The notes under the pieces were generated by a model that worked only from the letters and a program-made list of their open reading frames with translations, ran no database searches and had not been told where the DNA came from. A stretch of DNA of 64,000 nt from Nocardioides jensenii JCM 1364 = NBRC 14755 (GTDB lineage: Bacteria; Actinomycetota; Actinomycetes; Propionibacteriales; Nocardioidaceae), in the NCBI RefSeq assembly GCF_001552535.1, contig NZ_BCRJ01000034.1, forward strand, positions 1 through 64,000, read 5' to 3'. A program made the position numbers and the translations under genes. Positions 54,528 through 63,312 of this stretch are shown here, piece after piece. Positions within the stretch are counted from its first letter, which is position 1, and every line of letters starts with the position of its first letter.

Positions 54528-55157
54528 ATGCGCGCAATGGGCCTCACATTGGTCGTCGCACTCACGTTCGCTGGGTGTAGTGACGTTTCGCACCGCCACC
54601 AGTCGACGGACCCGCCTGATCCGGCCTTCGATCACTCCGCAGAGCCGATGCCCAAGGGCGTCAACGTCGTCAGCAGCCGAGACACGACGAGCAATCGTTT
54701 CTCAAAGCAAGGAGACGGCTTCCGATCGGAGAAGGGCGCGTGGACGCTTGTAGGCGGGAGTCGTGCGTACAAGAAGTGGCTTCTTTGCGGCGACGATCCT
54801 GAGACGCCCAGCGGTGAGATGTCCATCGCAGTCCCTCGCGGCGATGAGACCTACTTTGTGCGGTTGACGGCCCGCTGGACAGGACGCAGGCTCGCGGAGG
54901 TGATCGTGAGCCCCGGGAAGACGACGGTGATCTCGGTCCCGATATGCCAAGTTGGGCGTACCGGGTACGAGCTCTACTACGGCGCGGGGACCCGGTGGTA
55001 CGGATACAAGTACTTGTTTGGCCCCGAAGGCGCCTACAGTCAAGCGGGCGAGGTGTTCACGTTCGAAAGTGGTACGTCCTGGAGTGTTTCGCTGACACTC
55101 CAGCAGGGCGGGAACCTCTCCAGCTCGGGCATGGAGTACGACCAGTTCCTGCACTGA
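54528..55157 (+). CDS. Hypothetical lipoprotein of unknown family
   Basis: 209 residues with a lipobox FAGC (Cys17). The mature part is rich in aromatic residues in the C-terminal half ('GYELYYGAGTRWYGYKYLFG'), probably beta-structured. I recognise no family. Codon use includes more A/T-ending codons (for example ttt, act, aaa) than the neighbouring genes, a sign of recent acquisition. No strong ribosome site before the ATG at 54528. Confidence 0.65.
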   Translation: MRAMGLTLVVALTFAGCSDVSHRHQSTDPPDPAFDHSAEPMPKGVNVVSSRDTTSNRFSKQGDGFRSEKGAWTLVGGSRAYKKWLLCGDDPETPSGEMSIAVPRGDETYFVRLTARWTGRRLAEVIVSPGKTTVISVPICQVGRTGYELYYGAGTRWYGYKYLFGPEGAYSQAGEVFTFESGTSWSVSLTLQQGGNLSSSGMEYDQFLH

Positions 55158-55243
55158 CTGGCATCCGGACGAGGTTGGACTGCAGGGAGAACCCGGCGAT
55201 CAAGAAGGACAGCTGGGCATTCGGCTGGCAAGGCCAAACCAGG

Positions 55244-56026
55244 TCAGAGGTTGACCTTGATGTCCGCGCCCTTGCGGAGCTCCGCGACCAGAGCCTGCGC
55301 CGTCCGGCTCTGCTTGTCCGACTTCGCCTGCTCGACGATCTGGGACTTGACCTTGGCGAACGGCGGGATGGTCTGCTGCTGACCGCCCTGCTTGCCCAGC
55401 TTCTTCTGCTGCTGCACGGCGGCGTCATAGATCTTGCGGAGCTCGGCCTCGGTGGGCTTGATGGCGCCGGCCTCGTCCTCGACCAGCTGCTCCACCACGA
55501 CCTGGGTCTTGACCTGGCTGCGTACGACGTCCTCCGAGGTGCCCTGCTTCTCCAGGGCAGCGAGGAACTGATCGACCGAGGTCATCTGGTTCTGCTTGGC
55601 CAGGGCGCTCAGCTCGTCGTCGACATCCTGGTCGGTCGCCGAGATGCCGCGCTTGTCGGCCTCCTGCACGAGGAGCTCGGTCTCCACCAGGCTGTCGGCG
55701 ATCTGCTTCTTCAGGGCGTCCTGGTCCGGCTGCTCGCCGCCCGACTGTGCCTGCATCGCGGCCTGTTGGAACTGGGCCTCGTAGATCGGGACGAACTCGT
55801 CCTTGGTGACCTCCTGGCCGTTGACCTCGGCCACGACGTCCGGGATGCCCTCGAGGTCAGGACCGCCAGCCTGCTGGCTTCCCTCTGAGCTCTCTTGTGA
55901 GGTCGGCTCCTCGGAGGTTCCCTTGCTGTCGGAATCCTTGTCGTCGCCACCGCATGCGGAGAGGGCGAGAAGGGCGGCGGCCAGTGTGACGCCGAGGACG
56001 GTCTTGGTGCGCTTGGAGTGATTCAT
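55244..56026 (-). CDS. SurA N-terminal-like lipoprotein (peptidylprolyl isomerase-type chaperone without the isomerase domain)
   Basis: 260 residues. A signal peptide with lipobox LSAC (Cys25) and a Ser/Glu-rich linker is followed by a SurA_N-type helical domain: 'VVAEVNGQEVTKDEFVPIYE' and 'ELLVQEADKRGISATDQDVD' are typical. The parvulin domain that usually follows is missing; the C-terminus ends with the helix 'FAKVKSQIVEQAKSDKQ'. It probably helps folding of exported proteins. The ATG at 56026 has no clear ribosome site; the frame is open further upstream but without similarity. Confidence 0.85.
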   Translation of the reverse strand: MNHSKRTKTVLGVTLAAALLALSACGGDDKDSDSKGTSEEPTSQESSEGSQQAGGPDLEGIPDVVAEVNGQEVTKDEFVPIYEAQFQQAAMQAQSGGEQPDQDALKKQIADSLVETELLVQEADKRGISATDQDVDDELSALAKQNQMTSVDQFLAALEKQGTSEDVVRSQVKTQVVVEQLVEDEAGAIKPTEAELRKIYDAAVQQQKKLGKQGGQQQTIPPFAKVKSQIVEQAKSDKQSRTAQALVAELRKGADIKVNL

Positions 56027-56167
56027 CCATGTCGACCATACGGATCGCACCTGAGAAACCCGTCGAGACCCGGGTCTACGTCGTCTGCCGGAACCGGCGT
56101 ACGACGTCTGCCAACCGGGAGAGTCCGGCCTCTTGACCTGCGTGCTTCCACGATCAACTCTGAGGTC

Positions 56168-56836
56168 ATGGACACTCATCCGGTCGATGCCTCACACCCG
56201 TTGCTCACGTTCGGCCCGGTGGAGCTGGTGCGGGTCCAGGTCGGCTATCGCGCCGATCCCGAGGACGCGGCCCAGGAGCAGTTCCTGCTCGATCTCACGG
56301 TCCCGAAGTCGGGCAGCGCGGACGGCCAGGGCGCGTTCGACGAGCATCGGGCGCTCCGTGCCCTGGAGCCGGCCCTGCTCGCTGGAACGGACGCACCGCG
56401 GCACCACTCCCTGCACCAGCACCGGTCACACACCAGCTGGGGTGCCAGCCCGGGAGTGTTGGAGCTCGGGCTGCTCGTGACGACCGGCACCGAGCCGCGG
56501 GCAGCCGGCTCGCAGGCTCGGCTCGACGGTGTGACCCGTGCCTTCCGTGACCTGATGGAGCTGACCGGCCGATCGGAGCAGATGCCGACCACTCGGGATG
56601 CCGCGTTCGTCCGGGCCCGACGCGCAGCCGCGACGGCGTACGCCGTGGACTCGGAGAGACTGTCTCTCGGCGCGGAGGAGCACCATGCGGCCGAGAACGT
56701 CTGGGCCTTCACGTTTCGCGCGCCCGCCGGTGATGCCTTCGAGGTCCGGGTCGGCTTCGTCGACGGCTACGCCGGCTCGGTCTGGGTGCGGCACGAGCGC
56801 CAGCACGAGGTCTCGGACTCCATCGGCTCGGAATGA
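56168..56836 (+). CDS. Hypothetical protein
   Basis: 222 residues with no signal peptide or membrane segment. I recognise no family. Notable parts are a His-rich stretch 'PRHHSLHQHRSHTSWG' in the middle, 'AARRAA'-type helices, and a C-terminal 'VWAFTFRAPAGDAFEVRVGF' beta hairpin. GAGG at 56162-56165 precedes the ATG. It is divergent from the SurA-like gene and 55 bp upstream of the membrane-protein gene. Confidence 0.6.
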   Translation: MDTHPVDASHPLLTFGPVELVRVQVGYRADPEDAAQEQFLLDLTVPKSGSADGQGAFDEHRALRALEPALLAGTDAPRHHSLHQHRSHTSWGASPGVLELGLLVTTGTEPRAAGSQARLDGVTRAFRDLMELTGRSEQMPTTRDAAFVRARRAAATAYAVDSERLSLGAEEHHAAENVWAFTFRAPAGDAFEVRVGFVDGYAGSVWVRHERQHEVSDSIGSE

Positions 56837-56891
56837 CCTGATGAACGGAAAGTGAACGCCGGGCGGATTTCAGGGGCGTACCCTTGCCCGG

Positions 56892-57530
56892 ATGTCCACC
56901 ACGACCCCGGCCCTGCGGCTCTGGCACCTGCTGATCGCCGCCTCCGCGTTCCTGGGCGTGACCTTGGCCGCACGTCAGTACGACGTCTGGTGGACGGCCC
57001 TGAGCCAACACGCCAGCCTCGCCGCCGGCTTCTGCTACCTCACGCTGAGTGCGGCGGCCCCGGCGACGGGACGCCAAGCGCGCGCCTGGACCTGGGTGCG
57101 CGGAGCCCTGGCCACGCTGATGGTGCTCGTTTCACTCGCCTTCCTGGCGATGCAGCACGGCAACCTCCTCGACGGCTACTCAATCTTCGAGCACATCGTC
57201 ACGCCGACCCTGGTCGTGATCGACTTCCTCGCCGTCGGCAGCGCGGGGCTGCACCTGCGGTGGTGGCATCCACTGACCTGGCTGATTCCTCCGCTGGCCT
57301 ACCTCGGCTACTACGTGATCGGCGACCTTAGCGTCTACCAAGCCCTTGATCCCGCGCAGCCCGTGGCCTTCACCAGGCACGTGCTCCTGCTGCTCGCCCT
57401 CGTCCTCGCGGCTGGCTTCGGCTTGTACGCCGCAGTGGGGCCGGCGTACTCCTCGACGAAAAATCGCTTGGCCGGATGGTCGATCCGGCGATACTGGTGG
57501 GATGGCGTGGACGTCGGTGGGGGATCCTGA
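56892..57530 (+). CDS. Pr6Pr family membrane protein (six-helix)
   Basis: 212 residues with about six membrane helices. 'SIFEHIVTPTLVVIDFLAVG' and 'WLIPPLAYLGYYVIGDL' match the Pr6Pr/FAR-17a-like family, distant relatives of androgen-dependent lipid hydrolases. TACCCT (56879-56884) ends seven bases before the ATG with no ribosome site, so the mRNA is probably leaderless. The tail after residue 190 ('RLAGWSIRRYWWDG') may be altered where it meets the broken aldo/keto reductase. Confidence 0.78.
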   Translation: MSTTTPALRLWHLLIAASAFLGVTLAARQYDVWWTALSQHASLAAGFCYLTLSAAAPATGRQARAWTWVRGALATLMVLVSLAFLAMQHGNLLDGYSIFEHIVTPTLVVIDFLAVGSAGLHLRWWHPLTWLIPPLAYLGYYVIGDLSVYQALDPAQPVAFTRHVLLLLALVLAAGFGLYAAVGPAYSSTKNRLAGWSIRRYWWDGVDVGGGS

Positions 57531-57540
57531 CTCGGCTGCT

Positions 57541-58259
57541 GTCGCCGGTGCCCCGGACCAACGGCTGCGTGCGATCGTGGCCGAAGGCCTCGCGCCGGCG
57601 GTGCTGCGCGAGCAGGCCGACCGCAGCCGGGAGCGGCTCGGCGTGGACCGGATCGACCTCTATACGCACACATCCCGGACTTCTGGCACGACACCCCACT
57701 TGTCGAGTCCGTCGCCGGATTCGGGGACCTTGTCGCCGACGGCACCGTGGGTCTGCTCGGGTTGAGCAACTTCTGGGGGTGGCAGCTCGAGCGCGCCCGA
57801 CGACTGGCGGACGCCGCCGGAATCGCGCGAGCCGACGTGTTCCAGTACCACCACACCTACCTGCGCATGCGCACCGACATCGCCGGCCCGCGGTTCGGGC
57901 AAGACGGTGAGTTCGGCACCGCGGACGGATCGATCCTCAGCTACCTGCGTGCGGAGCCCGGCACCACGTTGGTCGGCTACTCGCCGCTCCTCAACGGCAC
58001 CTACGTCCGGGACGACAGGCGGCTGGACGAGGCCTACGACCACCCGGGTACGACACACCGGCTGGAGGCCCTCGCCAGCGTCGCCGACGAGACCGGCGCG
58101 ACCCGGAACCAGGTCGTCCTGGCCTGGATGCTCGGAGGCGAGCTGCCCGTCGTCCCGCTGGTAGGTGTCTCCTCGTTGCCGCAGCTCGAGGAGGCGCTGG
58201 CTGCGGTCGACCTCGAGCTCACCGATGATCAGCGGCGACGTCTCGACGCGGCCCACTGA
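57541..58259 (+). pseudogene. Broken aldo/keto reductase gene
   Basis: Two frames together give one protein: 'PAVLREQADRSRERLGVDRI' plus 'DLYTH' in frame 1, then, after loss of one base near 57665, 'HIPDFWHDTPLVESV' and, from 57747, 'GLLGLSNFWGWQLERARRLA' to the normal end 'ELTDDQRRRLDAAH' in frame 3. The N-terminal third with the catalytic Asp/Tyr/Lys is missing; the sequence upstream runs into the preceding membrane-protein gene. A sequencing error could explain the shift but not the lost N-terminus. The C-terminal 170 residues could still be translated from the ATG at 57747, but they lack the active site. Confidence 0.75.
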
Positions 58260-58303
58260 GCTCGGGTCTTCAGGCAAGATGGGAGGGGCGAAAGGGGACT
58301 CAG

Positions 58304-58897
58304 TTGCGCGACAGGGTTGGGAAGCGATCGAACGCGAGGCTGCCGGAGAACATCGACCGGGTGCCGGGGCTGGCGGGCCGAGTCGCGCGCGAGTCGGGGA
58401 CCCCGGACCTGCTCGGCGTGCTGAGGGGACTGCCGGTCCTGACCGTCATGCTGGTGGTGTCTGCCGTGCTGGTGCAGGTCACCTGGGCCCGTGTGGTGCT
58501 GATCCTCATGGCCGTGGCCAGCGTTGCCGGCGCCGTCGCCGAGTGGCGTCATGAGACGCGCCGAGCCGGTGCCCAAGCGCAGCTGCACGACCGCATCGAG
58601 CGAGTGCGGGGCCACGGCACTCGCGTGCGCGCTGACGTCACCAAGATCGGTTTCGGCGGGCGGTGGCGCTACGGCGGGCCCGAGATCACGGTGACCGCAA
58701 CGTTCACGACCGCCGCGGGTCGGCGTACGGTCACCGACACCGTGGTCACCGAGCCGGCCGACGCCCCGACGGTGGGCGGCACAGTGCTGGTCTGGTACGT
58801 CGGCGACGGCGGGCCCGGCGACGTCTACCTGGAAGTCGACCCGGAGAGCGTTCGGGATCCCGAGGCCGCGGAGCGCTACGACTACGGGCCTCTGTGA
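58304..58897 (+). CDS. Membrane protein with a DUF3592-like external domain
   Basis: 197 residues. One or two helices (about 42-82) are followed by a beta domain with 'VRADVTKIGFGGRWRYGGPE' and 'VGGTVLVWYVGDGGPGDVYL', similar in pattern to DUF3592 proteins. The start is a TTG at 58304 after AAAGGGGA at 58291-58298. Function unknown. Confidence 0.65.
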   Translation: MRDRVGKRSNARLPENIDRVPGLAGRVARESGTPDLLGVLRGLPVLTVMLVVSAVLVQVTWARVVLILMAVASVAGAVAEWRHETRRAGAQAQLHDRIERVRGHGTRVRADVTKIGFGGRWRYGGPEITVTATFTTAAGRRTVTDTVVTEPADAPTVGGTVLVWYVGDGGPGDVYLEVDPESVRDPEAAERYDYGPL

Positions 58898-59089
58898 CGC
58901 TGCTGGTCGCTCGGGAGATCAGCTCCGATGATCGAGTTGTGGCGCGTGAATGTCGGTGGTTGCGGGCACTATGAGCGTGAAGGCTCAAACCTGCGGGTTC
59001 TGGTCTGGGGACAACTCGCCTCATTTGTCACACCCGTTCACAGTCGTCACCATCTTCGTGCAGGTGGGCGATTAAGGTCGTTTCGGGCG

Positions 59090-59095
59090 TAGAAT
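59090..59095 (+). promoter_or_regulatory. -10 box of a leaderless transcript
   Basis: TAGAAT ends seven bases before the ATG at 59103, so transcription should begin at or next to the start codon. No ribosome site is present. The rest of 58898-59102 holds nothing else that I recognise. Confidence 0.55.
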
Positions 59096-59102
59096 TGTGC
59101 CT

Positions 59103-60431
59103 ATGACCAGCGGAAACTCTCACCCCAGCATGGGTCCCGGTGCGGGTCCTTTCTCGGGTCCCAGTGCGACCCCGGGCACGCACCCGGTGCTCGCCTGCGT
59201 CGCGAGCATCGAGAGTTCGCTGAAGTCGGTCGCCGACGTCAACCCGGCCTTCATGACCATCACGCAGAAGCGCACCGCGCTGCTCGAGCTGACCCGCCTC
59301 TCCTCCGAGCTCGAGTCCCTGCGGCTGCGGGTGATCGCGGCCTGCGACGACGTCGCCGAGGCCGACGGCGACCCGAACGTCGCGGCCTGGCTGGGCCCCC
59401 GCACCAACACCGGGTCCACGGCGAACCATCAGGCCGAGAAGCTCGCCACCTCCCTGGAGACCACCTGGACCGTGGTCGCCCGGGCACTGGCTTCGGGTGC
59501 GGTGAACCTGGAACAGGCCAAGGTGATCGTGGCCGCCCTGGACCGGGTCCGTGACGCTGACGTGCCGCCGGGGGTGATCGCGGCCGCCGAGGCCCACCTG
59601 GTCGAACTCGCCACCAAGCACACTCCGAAGGAGCTACGGATCCTGGGCCGGAAGATCCTCTCCATCGTGGCCGCCGAACTGGTCGAGGACGAGGAGCGCA
59701 AGAAGGTCGAGGAAGAAGAACGCCGCGCGAACGCGAAGTCCCGGTTGACGTTCAAGAAGAACGGCGACGGCACCGTCGAGTTGCGGGCCACGATGTCGCA
59801 GGCCACCGCCACGAGGCTCAAGACGGTGTTGAACTCATGGACCTCACCCCGTCACCAGAACACGGCCGCTGGTGGGGGTGCTGCTCCGTTGACCGATCCC
59901 GCGACGGGAAAGAAGATTCCCTTCGACCAGCGCCGCGGCCTGGCGTTCGAGGCGTTCTTGGAGGGCCTGGACCCCGACGCGCTGCCGGTCCATGCCGGCA
60001 ATGGCACCACGTTGGTGATCACCATGGACCTGGCCGACCTGTTGGCCGGGGTCGGGGTGGGCACGTTGCCTGATGGCAACAAGATGTCGGCCTCCCAGAT
60101 CCGACGGTTGGCGTGCAACGCGACGTTGGTGCCGGCGGTGTTGGACGGCCAGTCCGAGGTGTTGGACTGGGGGCGTGGGAAGCGGTTGTTCACCGGGCCC
60201 CAGATCGCCGCGATGGGGGTCCGGGACAAGACCTGTCGGGCCGAGGGGTGCCCGATGCCGGCCAAGTGGTGCGAAGCCCACCATTTCACCAAGCCCTGGG
60301 CCCAAGGCGGCACTACCGACGTCAAGGACGGCAAACTCCTCTGCCCCTGGCACCATCACCGGGCCCACGACGACACCTACGACAAGACCCACCTGACCAA
60401 CGGCGACGTCCGATTCCGCAAGCGGACCTGA
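59103..60431 (+). CDS. DUF222 and HNH endonuclease domain protein
   Basis: 442 residues: an N-terminal DUF222 domain (about 25-330) and a C-terminal HNH motif ('CRAEGCPMPAKWCEAHHFTK' and 'LLCPWHHHRAHDD') with Cys pairs that bind zinc. This family occurs in many copies in Nocardioides and related genera; each is thought to be a nuclease of mobile origin, but the function is unknown. An acidic/basic helix at about 195-220 ('EDEERKKVEEEERRANAKSR') is unusual in charge. The ATG at 59103 is preferred over a GTG two codons upstream because of the -10 box position. Confidence 0.93.
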   Translation: MTSGNSHPSMGPGAGPFSGPSATPGTHPVLACVASIESSLKSVADVNPAFMTITQKRTALLELTRLSSELESLRLRVIAACDDVAEADGDPNVAAWLGPRTNTGSTANHQAEKLATSLETTWTVVARALASGAVNLEQAKVIVAALDRVRDADVPPGVIAAAEAHLVELATKHTPKELRILGRKILSIVAAELVEDEERKKVEEEERRANAKSRLTFKKNGDGTVELRATMSQATATRLKTVLNSWTSPRHQNTAAGGGAAPLTDPATGKKIPFDQRRGLAFEAFLEGLDPDALPVHAGNGTTLVITMDLADLLAGVGVGTLPDGNKMSASQIRRLACNATLVPAVLDGQSEVLDWGRGKRLFTGPQIAAMGVRDKTCRAEGCPMPAKWCEAHHFTKPWAQGGTTDVKDGKLLCPWHHHRAHDDTYDKTHLTNGDVRFRKRT

Positions 60432-60587
60432 GCCATACCCGAATGGCCGCAGCCGCAGTGCAGATCGGGGCGTCCTCTGGCGCGCCCAGACCTCTGAGAC
60501 TGGTCTCGACACGGTCGCTGCGCGAGATCGTCAACGACGAAGGAGGGGCGTGATGGAGGCACAGCCAACCCCACACCCTGGGAGCCG

Positions 60588-61427
60588 TCACATCTCTTCG
60601 TGGGTGTTCGGGTCGCCGTCGAAGAGCCGACCGTCCGGGCGACCAAGGGCCGTGATCGCCGCGACCTCGTCGTCGGTGAGGGTGAAGTCGAAGATGGCCA
60701 GGTTCTCCTGCTGGCGAGCGGGAGTGCCGGACTTCGGAATCGGCAGCGCGCCGAGCTGCACCTGCCAGCGCAGGATGACCTGGGCCGGCGTCACGTCGTG
60801 GGCCTCGGCGGCATCACGCACCGGTGCCTCGTCGAACGGTGCGTTGCGTTTGCCCAGGGGGCTCCACGACTGGGTCTGGATCTCGCGGCTCTCGTTCGTC
60901 ACCCGCATCTCGGTCTGCGGGAACCACGGGTGCAGCTCGAGCTGGTTGACCGCCGGGGTGACACCGGTCTCGGCGACAATGCGGTCGAGATGCTCGGCGG
61001 TGAAGTTCGAGACCCCGATCGAGCGCACCAGTCCCTGCTCCCGCAGGTCGACCAGGGCACGCCACGCTTCGGCGTACTTGTCGACGCTGGGGTTCGGCCA
61101 GTGGATCAGGTGCAGGTCGAGGTGGTCGACGCCGAGGCGTTGCAGCGACTCCTTGGTGGAGGCGATCGCGTCGTCGTACCCGTGGTGCCGGCCGGGCACC
61201 TTGCTGGTGAGGAACACCTCGTCGCGCGGGATCCCCGAGTCCCGCACCGCCCGGCCGACCTCCTCCTCGTTGCCGTAGTTCACGGCCGTGTCGAGGAGTC
61301 GGTAGCCGGCATCGATGGCGCTGCGGATCGCATCGACACCCTCGGTGCCGGTCAGCGTGTGGGTGCCGAAACCGACCGCCGGGAGCGTCGCGCCGTCGTT
61401 GAGGGTGAGTGTGGGAATGTCGCTCAT
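60588..61427 (-). CDS. Aldo/keto reductase
   Basis: 279 residues with a complete AKR active site: Asp46, Tyr51 ('DTAVNYGNE'), Lys76 ('FLTSKVPG') and His109 ('LHLIHWPNP'); cofactor binding at 'LPIPKSGTPARQQEN'. Close in type to 2,5-diketo-gluconate reductase-like AKR5 enzymes that reduce small carbonyls with NADPH. It is monocistronic and unrelated in detail to the broken reductase at 57.5 kb. The next gene is divergent. Confidence 0.95.
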   Translation of the reverse strand: MSDIPTLTLNDGATLPAVGFGTHTLTGTEGVDAIRSAIDAGYRLLDTAVNYGNEEEVGRAVRDSGIPRDEVFLTSKVPGRHHGYDDAIASTKESLQRLGVDHLDLHLIHWPNPSVDKYAEAWRALVDLREQGLVRSIGVSNFTAEHLDRIVAETGVTPAVNQLELHPWFPQTEMRVTNESREIQTQSWSPLGKRNAPFDEAPVRDAAEAHDVTPAQVILRWQVQLGALPIPKSGTPARQQENLAIFDFTLTDDEVAAITALGRPDGRLFDGDPNTHEEM

Positions 61428-61616
61428 GGCTTCAGGTTAGGTCGCTGCAGGCTGCGACGAAACCTGCCCCGGCCACGACGAAACAGGTCCTGGAGCTCTC
61501 GGTCTCGGTGTGGCTGGCCGGGTGGCCCGCGTCGACGACCCCGCGGGAAGGGTGCTGAGAAAACGGATAGTGCGAAAACCGAAACGGCGGCCGGTCAGTT
61601 CTGGGAGCGTGTTGGC

Positions 61617-61634
61617 ATACCCAAATTGTGGTAT
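61617..61634. promoter_or_regulatory. A/T-rich dyad before the collagen-like gene
   Basis: ATACC, eight bases, GGTAT: a perfect 5-bp inverted repeat in an unusually A/T-rich stretch 25 bp upstream of the start. It may be an operator or part of the promoter. The remainder of 61428-61616 shows only two CGACGAAAC copies about 20 bp apart. Confidence 0.3.
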
Positions 61635-61658
61635 CTCGGGATCATCCAGGAGGCCCCC

Positions 61659-62747
61659 TTGTTCCCGCTTCGCAAGCCGACGTCGAAGTCGGCTCTCATC
61701 GCGCTCGGCACGGTCGGCGCACTCATCGTCCTCACGCCGACGACCGCAGTCGCCGCCCGCCTCATCGACAGCTCCGACATCAAGAACCAGTCCATCCAGT
61801 CGTGGGACATCGCCCCCGACGGCATCGGCAGGTCCGAGCTGCGCTCGGGCTCGGTCGGATGGGATCAGCTGGACACGCGCACGCGCGCCAGGATCGTGGC
61901 GCTGGCCGGCAAGGACGGAAGGAATGGCACGAACGGTGCCGACGGTGAGGACGGTGCCACCGGTGCGAACGGCGCCGACGGTGCGGACGGCCTGAACGGC
62001 GCCGACGGCACGAACGGCCTGAACGGGGCAGACGGTGCCGACGGCACGAACGGCTCCGACGGTGCTGATGGTGCGGACGGCGCCGACGGCCCGTCGGCCT
62101 ACGACCTGGCGGTGGCCAACGGCTTCTCCGGCACCGTGCCGGCCTGGCTGGTGTCCCTGGTCGGAGCGACCGGGCCCCAGGGCGTGACCGGGCCGGCCGG
62201 TGAGGACGGAGCGACCGGGCCCGCGGGTCCGGCAGGTCCGGCAGGCCCCCCGGGACCGATCGGAGCCACAGGACCCGCAGGTCCTGTGGGACCGGCCGGG
62301 GGAGGGACCGTGCTCAAGGACGGCAACGGCGCCGCCATCGGCAAGATCCAGTCGGTCACGCGCAACTCCGTCACCGTCCTGACCAGCAACGGCTACATGC
62401 TCGCCATCGGTTGGGACGGCAGCATCGCTCCGGCGCAGGCCTACTACACCGGCGCCAACTGCACCGGGACCGCGTACCTGAACTCCGGCGGCCCCAACCC
62501 GTCGTGGCTCTACGCCAAGACGCTGGTCTACCTGGGCAGCGCGAACACCTTGGCCGTGCCCGCGGCTCTGGATGGCAGCGGCGCCGCAGCCAACACCGGG
62601 GTGAATGCGGCCGCCATCGACAACCCCACGTGTGGCACCAGTGTGGGATCCAGGAATGGGTGGGAGCTGAAGCCGACCACGGCCGCCAACACCGGGCTGC
62701 CGGCAGGCGTGGTCAACCAGATCGCGACTCCGCTGTCGGTGTCCTGA
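61659..62747 (+). CDS. Exported collagen-like repeat protein
   Basis: 362 residues. A signal peptide (about 1-30, 'GTVGALIVLTPTTAVAA') is followed by a helical region and two Gly-X-Y tracts: residues about 85-148, dominated by GAD, GTN and GLN triplets (almost no proline), and about 168-210 with classical GPA/GPP triplets. A C-terminal globular domain ('NSVTVLTSNGYMLAIGWDGS') of about 140 residues follows. TTG at 61659 is the start: AGGAGG at 61648-61653 is ideal and the signal peptide begins there. Triple-helix formation and a surface or matrix role are inferred. A strong hairpin terminator follows directly. Confidence 0.88.
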   Translation: MFPLRKPTSKSALIALGTVGALIVLTPTTAVAARLIDSSDIKNQSIQSWDIAPDGIGRSELRSGSVGWDQLDTRTRARIVALAGKDGRNGTNGADGEDGATGANGADGADGLNGADGTNGLNGADGADGTNGSDGADGADGADGPSAYDLAVANGFSGTVPAWLVSLVGATGPQGVTGPAGEDGATGPAGPAGPAGPPGPIGATGPAGPVGPAGGGTVLKDGNGAAIGKIQSVTRNSVTVLTSNGYMLAIGWDGSIAPAQAYYTGANCTGTAYLNSGGPNPSWLYAKTLVYLGSANTLAVPAALDGSGAAANTGVNAAAIDNPTCGTSVGSRNGWELKPTTAANTGLPAGVVNQIATPLSVS

Positions 62748-62755
62748 CCAGCGCT

Positions 62756-62793
62756 GCGCTGAGGGGAGGGGCCAGCCGGCTCCCCCTCAGCGC
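62756..62793 (+). terminator. Strong hairpin terminator after the collagen-like gene
   Basis: GCGCTGAGGGG (62756-62766) pairs perfectly with CCCCTCAGCGC (62783-62793) and the 16-base centre is partly self-complementary. It starts nine bases after the stop codon. No T tract, as usual in this group. Confidence 0.7.
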
Positions 62794-62850
62794 AGGTCTG
62801 GCAGGTGAGGTGAGCCGGATCTGCTTGCGTCACACCCGAGAGATGACCTC

Positions 62851-62866
62851 TTGACCGGGCGGTCAA
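62851..62866. promoter_or_regulatory. TetR-type operator before the SPW-TetR operon
   Basis: TTGACCG-GG-CGGTCAA is a perfect 7-bp inverted repeat with a two-base centre, a common TetR-family operator form. It lies 70 bp upstream of the SPW gene, which is followed by a TetR gene, so the regulator probably controls its own operon. Confidence 0.7.
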
Positions 62867-62935
62867 TCAAGGCGCATTCTGGGACTGGTTGATCCGCCTC
62901 AGGACGACGGATTCGGTTGGAAAAGAGGATCAGTC

Positions 62936-63298
62936 ATGCAGAAGTGGACTCGATGGCAGGCCTGGGTGGCGCTGGTGGCGGGCGCATACGCCCTGTTGTC
63001 ACCGATCTGGACCGACACGGACACGGCCGCGACCTGGACGATGGTGGTCCTGGGTGTCGTGACCATGGCGGTCTCGCTGTGGGCGTTGGCCATGCCGGAG
63101 GACAAGATCTCCGAGTATGCGCTCGTGGTCATGGGCGTCCTGTTCATCATCGCGCCGTGGGTGATGGGCTTCGCCGACATCGACGCGATGGCACTGACGG
63201 CATGGATCGTCGGCGCGATCACGCTCATCGTCGGTGTGCTCGAAGCGCCGCAGATCGAGCATCGGTTGCACCTGCACCGCGGGCCGATCGCGCACTAG
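62936..63298 (+). CDS. SPW repeat membrane protein
   Basis: 120 residues with four helices and two SPW-type repeats: 'GAYALLSPIWTDTDTAATWT' and 'GVLFIIAPWVMGFADIDAMA'. The SPW family is found in bacterial and archaeal membranes; function unknown. GAGG at 62925-62928 precedes the ATG at good distance. The TetR gene begins 14 bp after the stop, so the two form an operon behind the operator at 62851. Confidence 0.9.
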   Translation: MQKWTRWQAWVALVAGAYALLSPIWTDTDTAATWTMVVLGVVTMAVSLWALAMPEDKISEYALVVMGVLFIIAPWVMGFADIDAMALTAWIVGAITLIVGVLEAPQIEHRLHLHRGPIAH

Positions 63299-63312
63299 AT
63301 CGCGCCTCGTCT

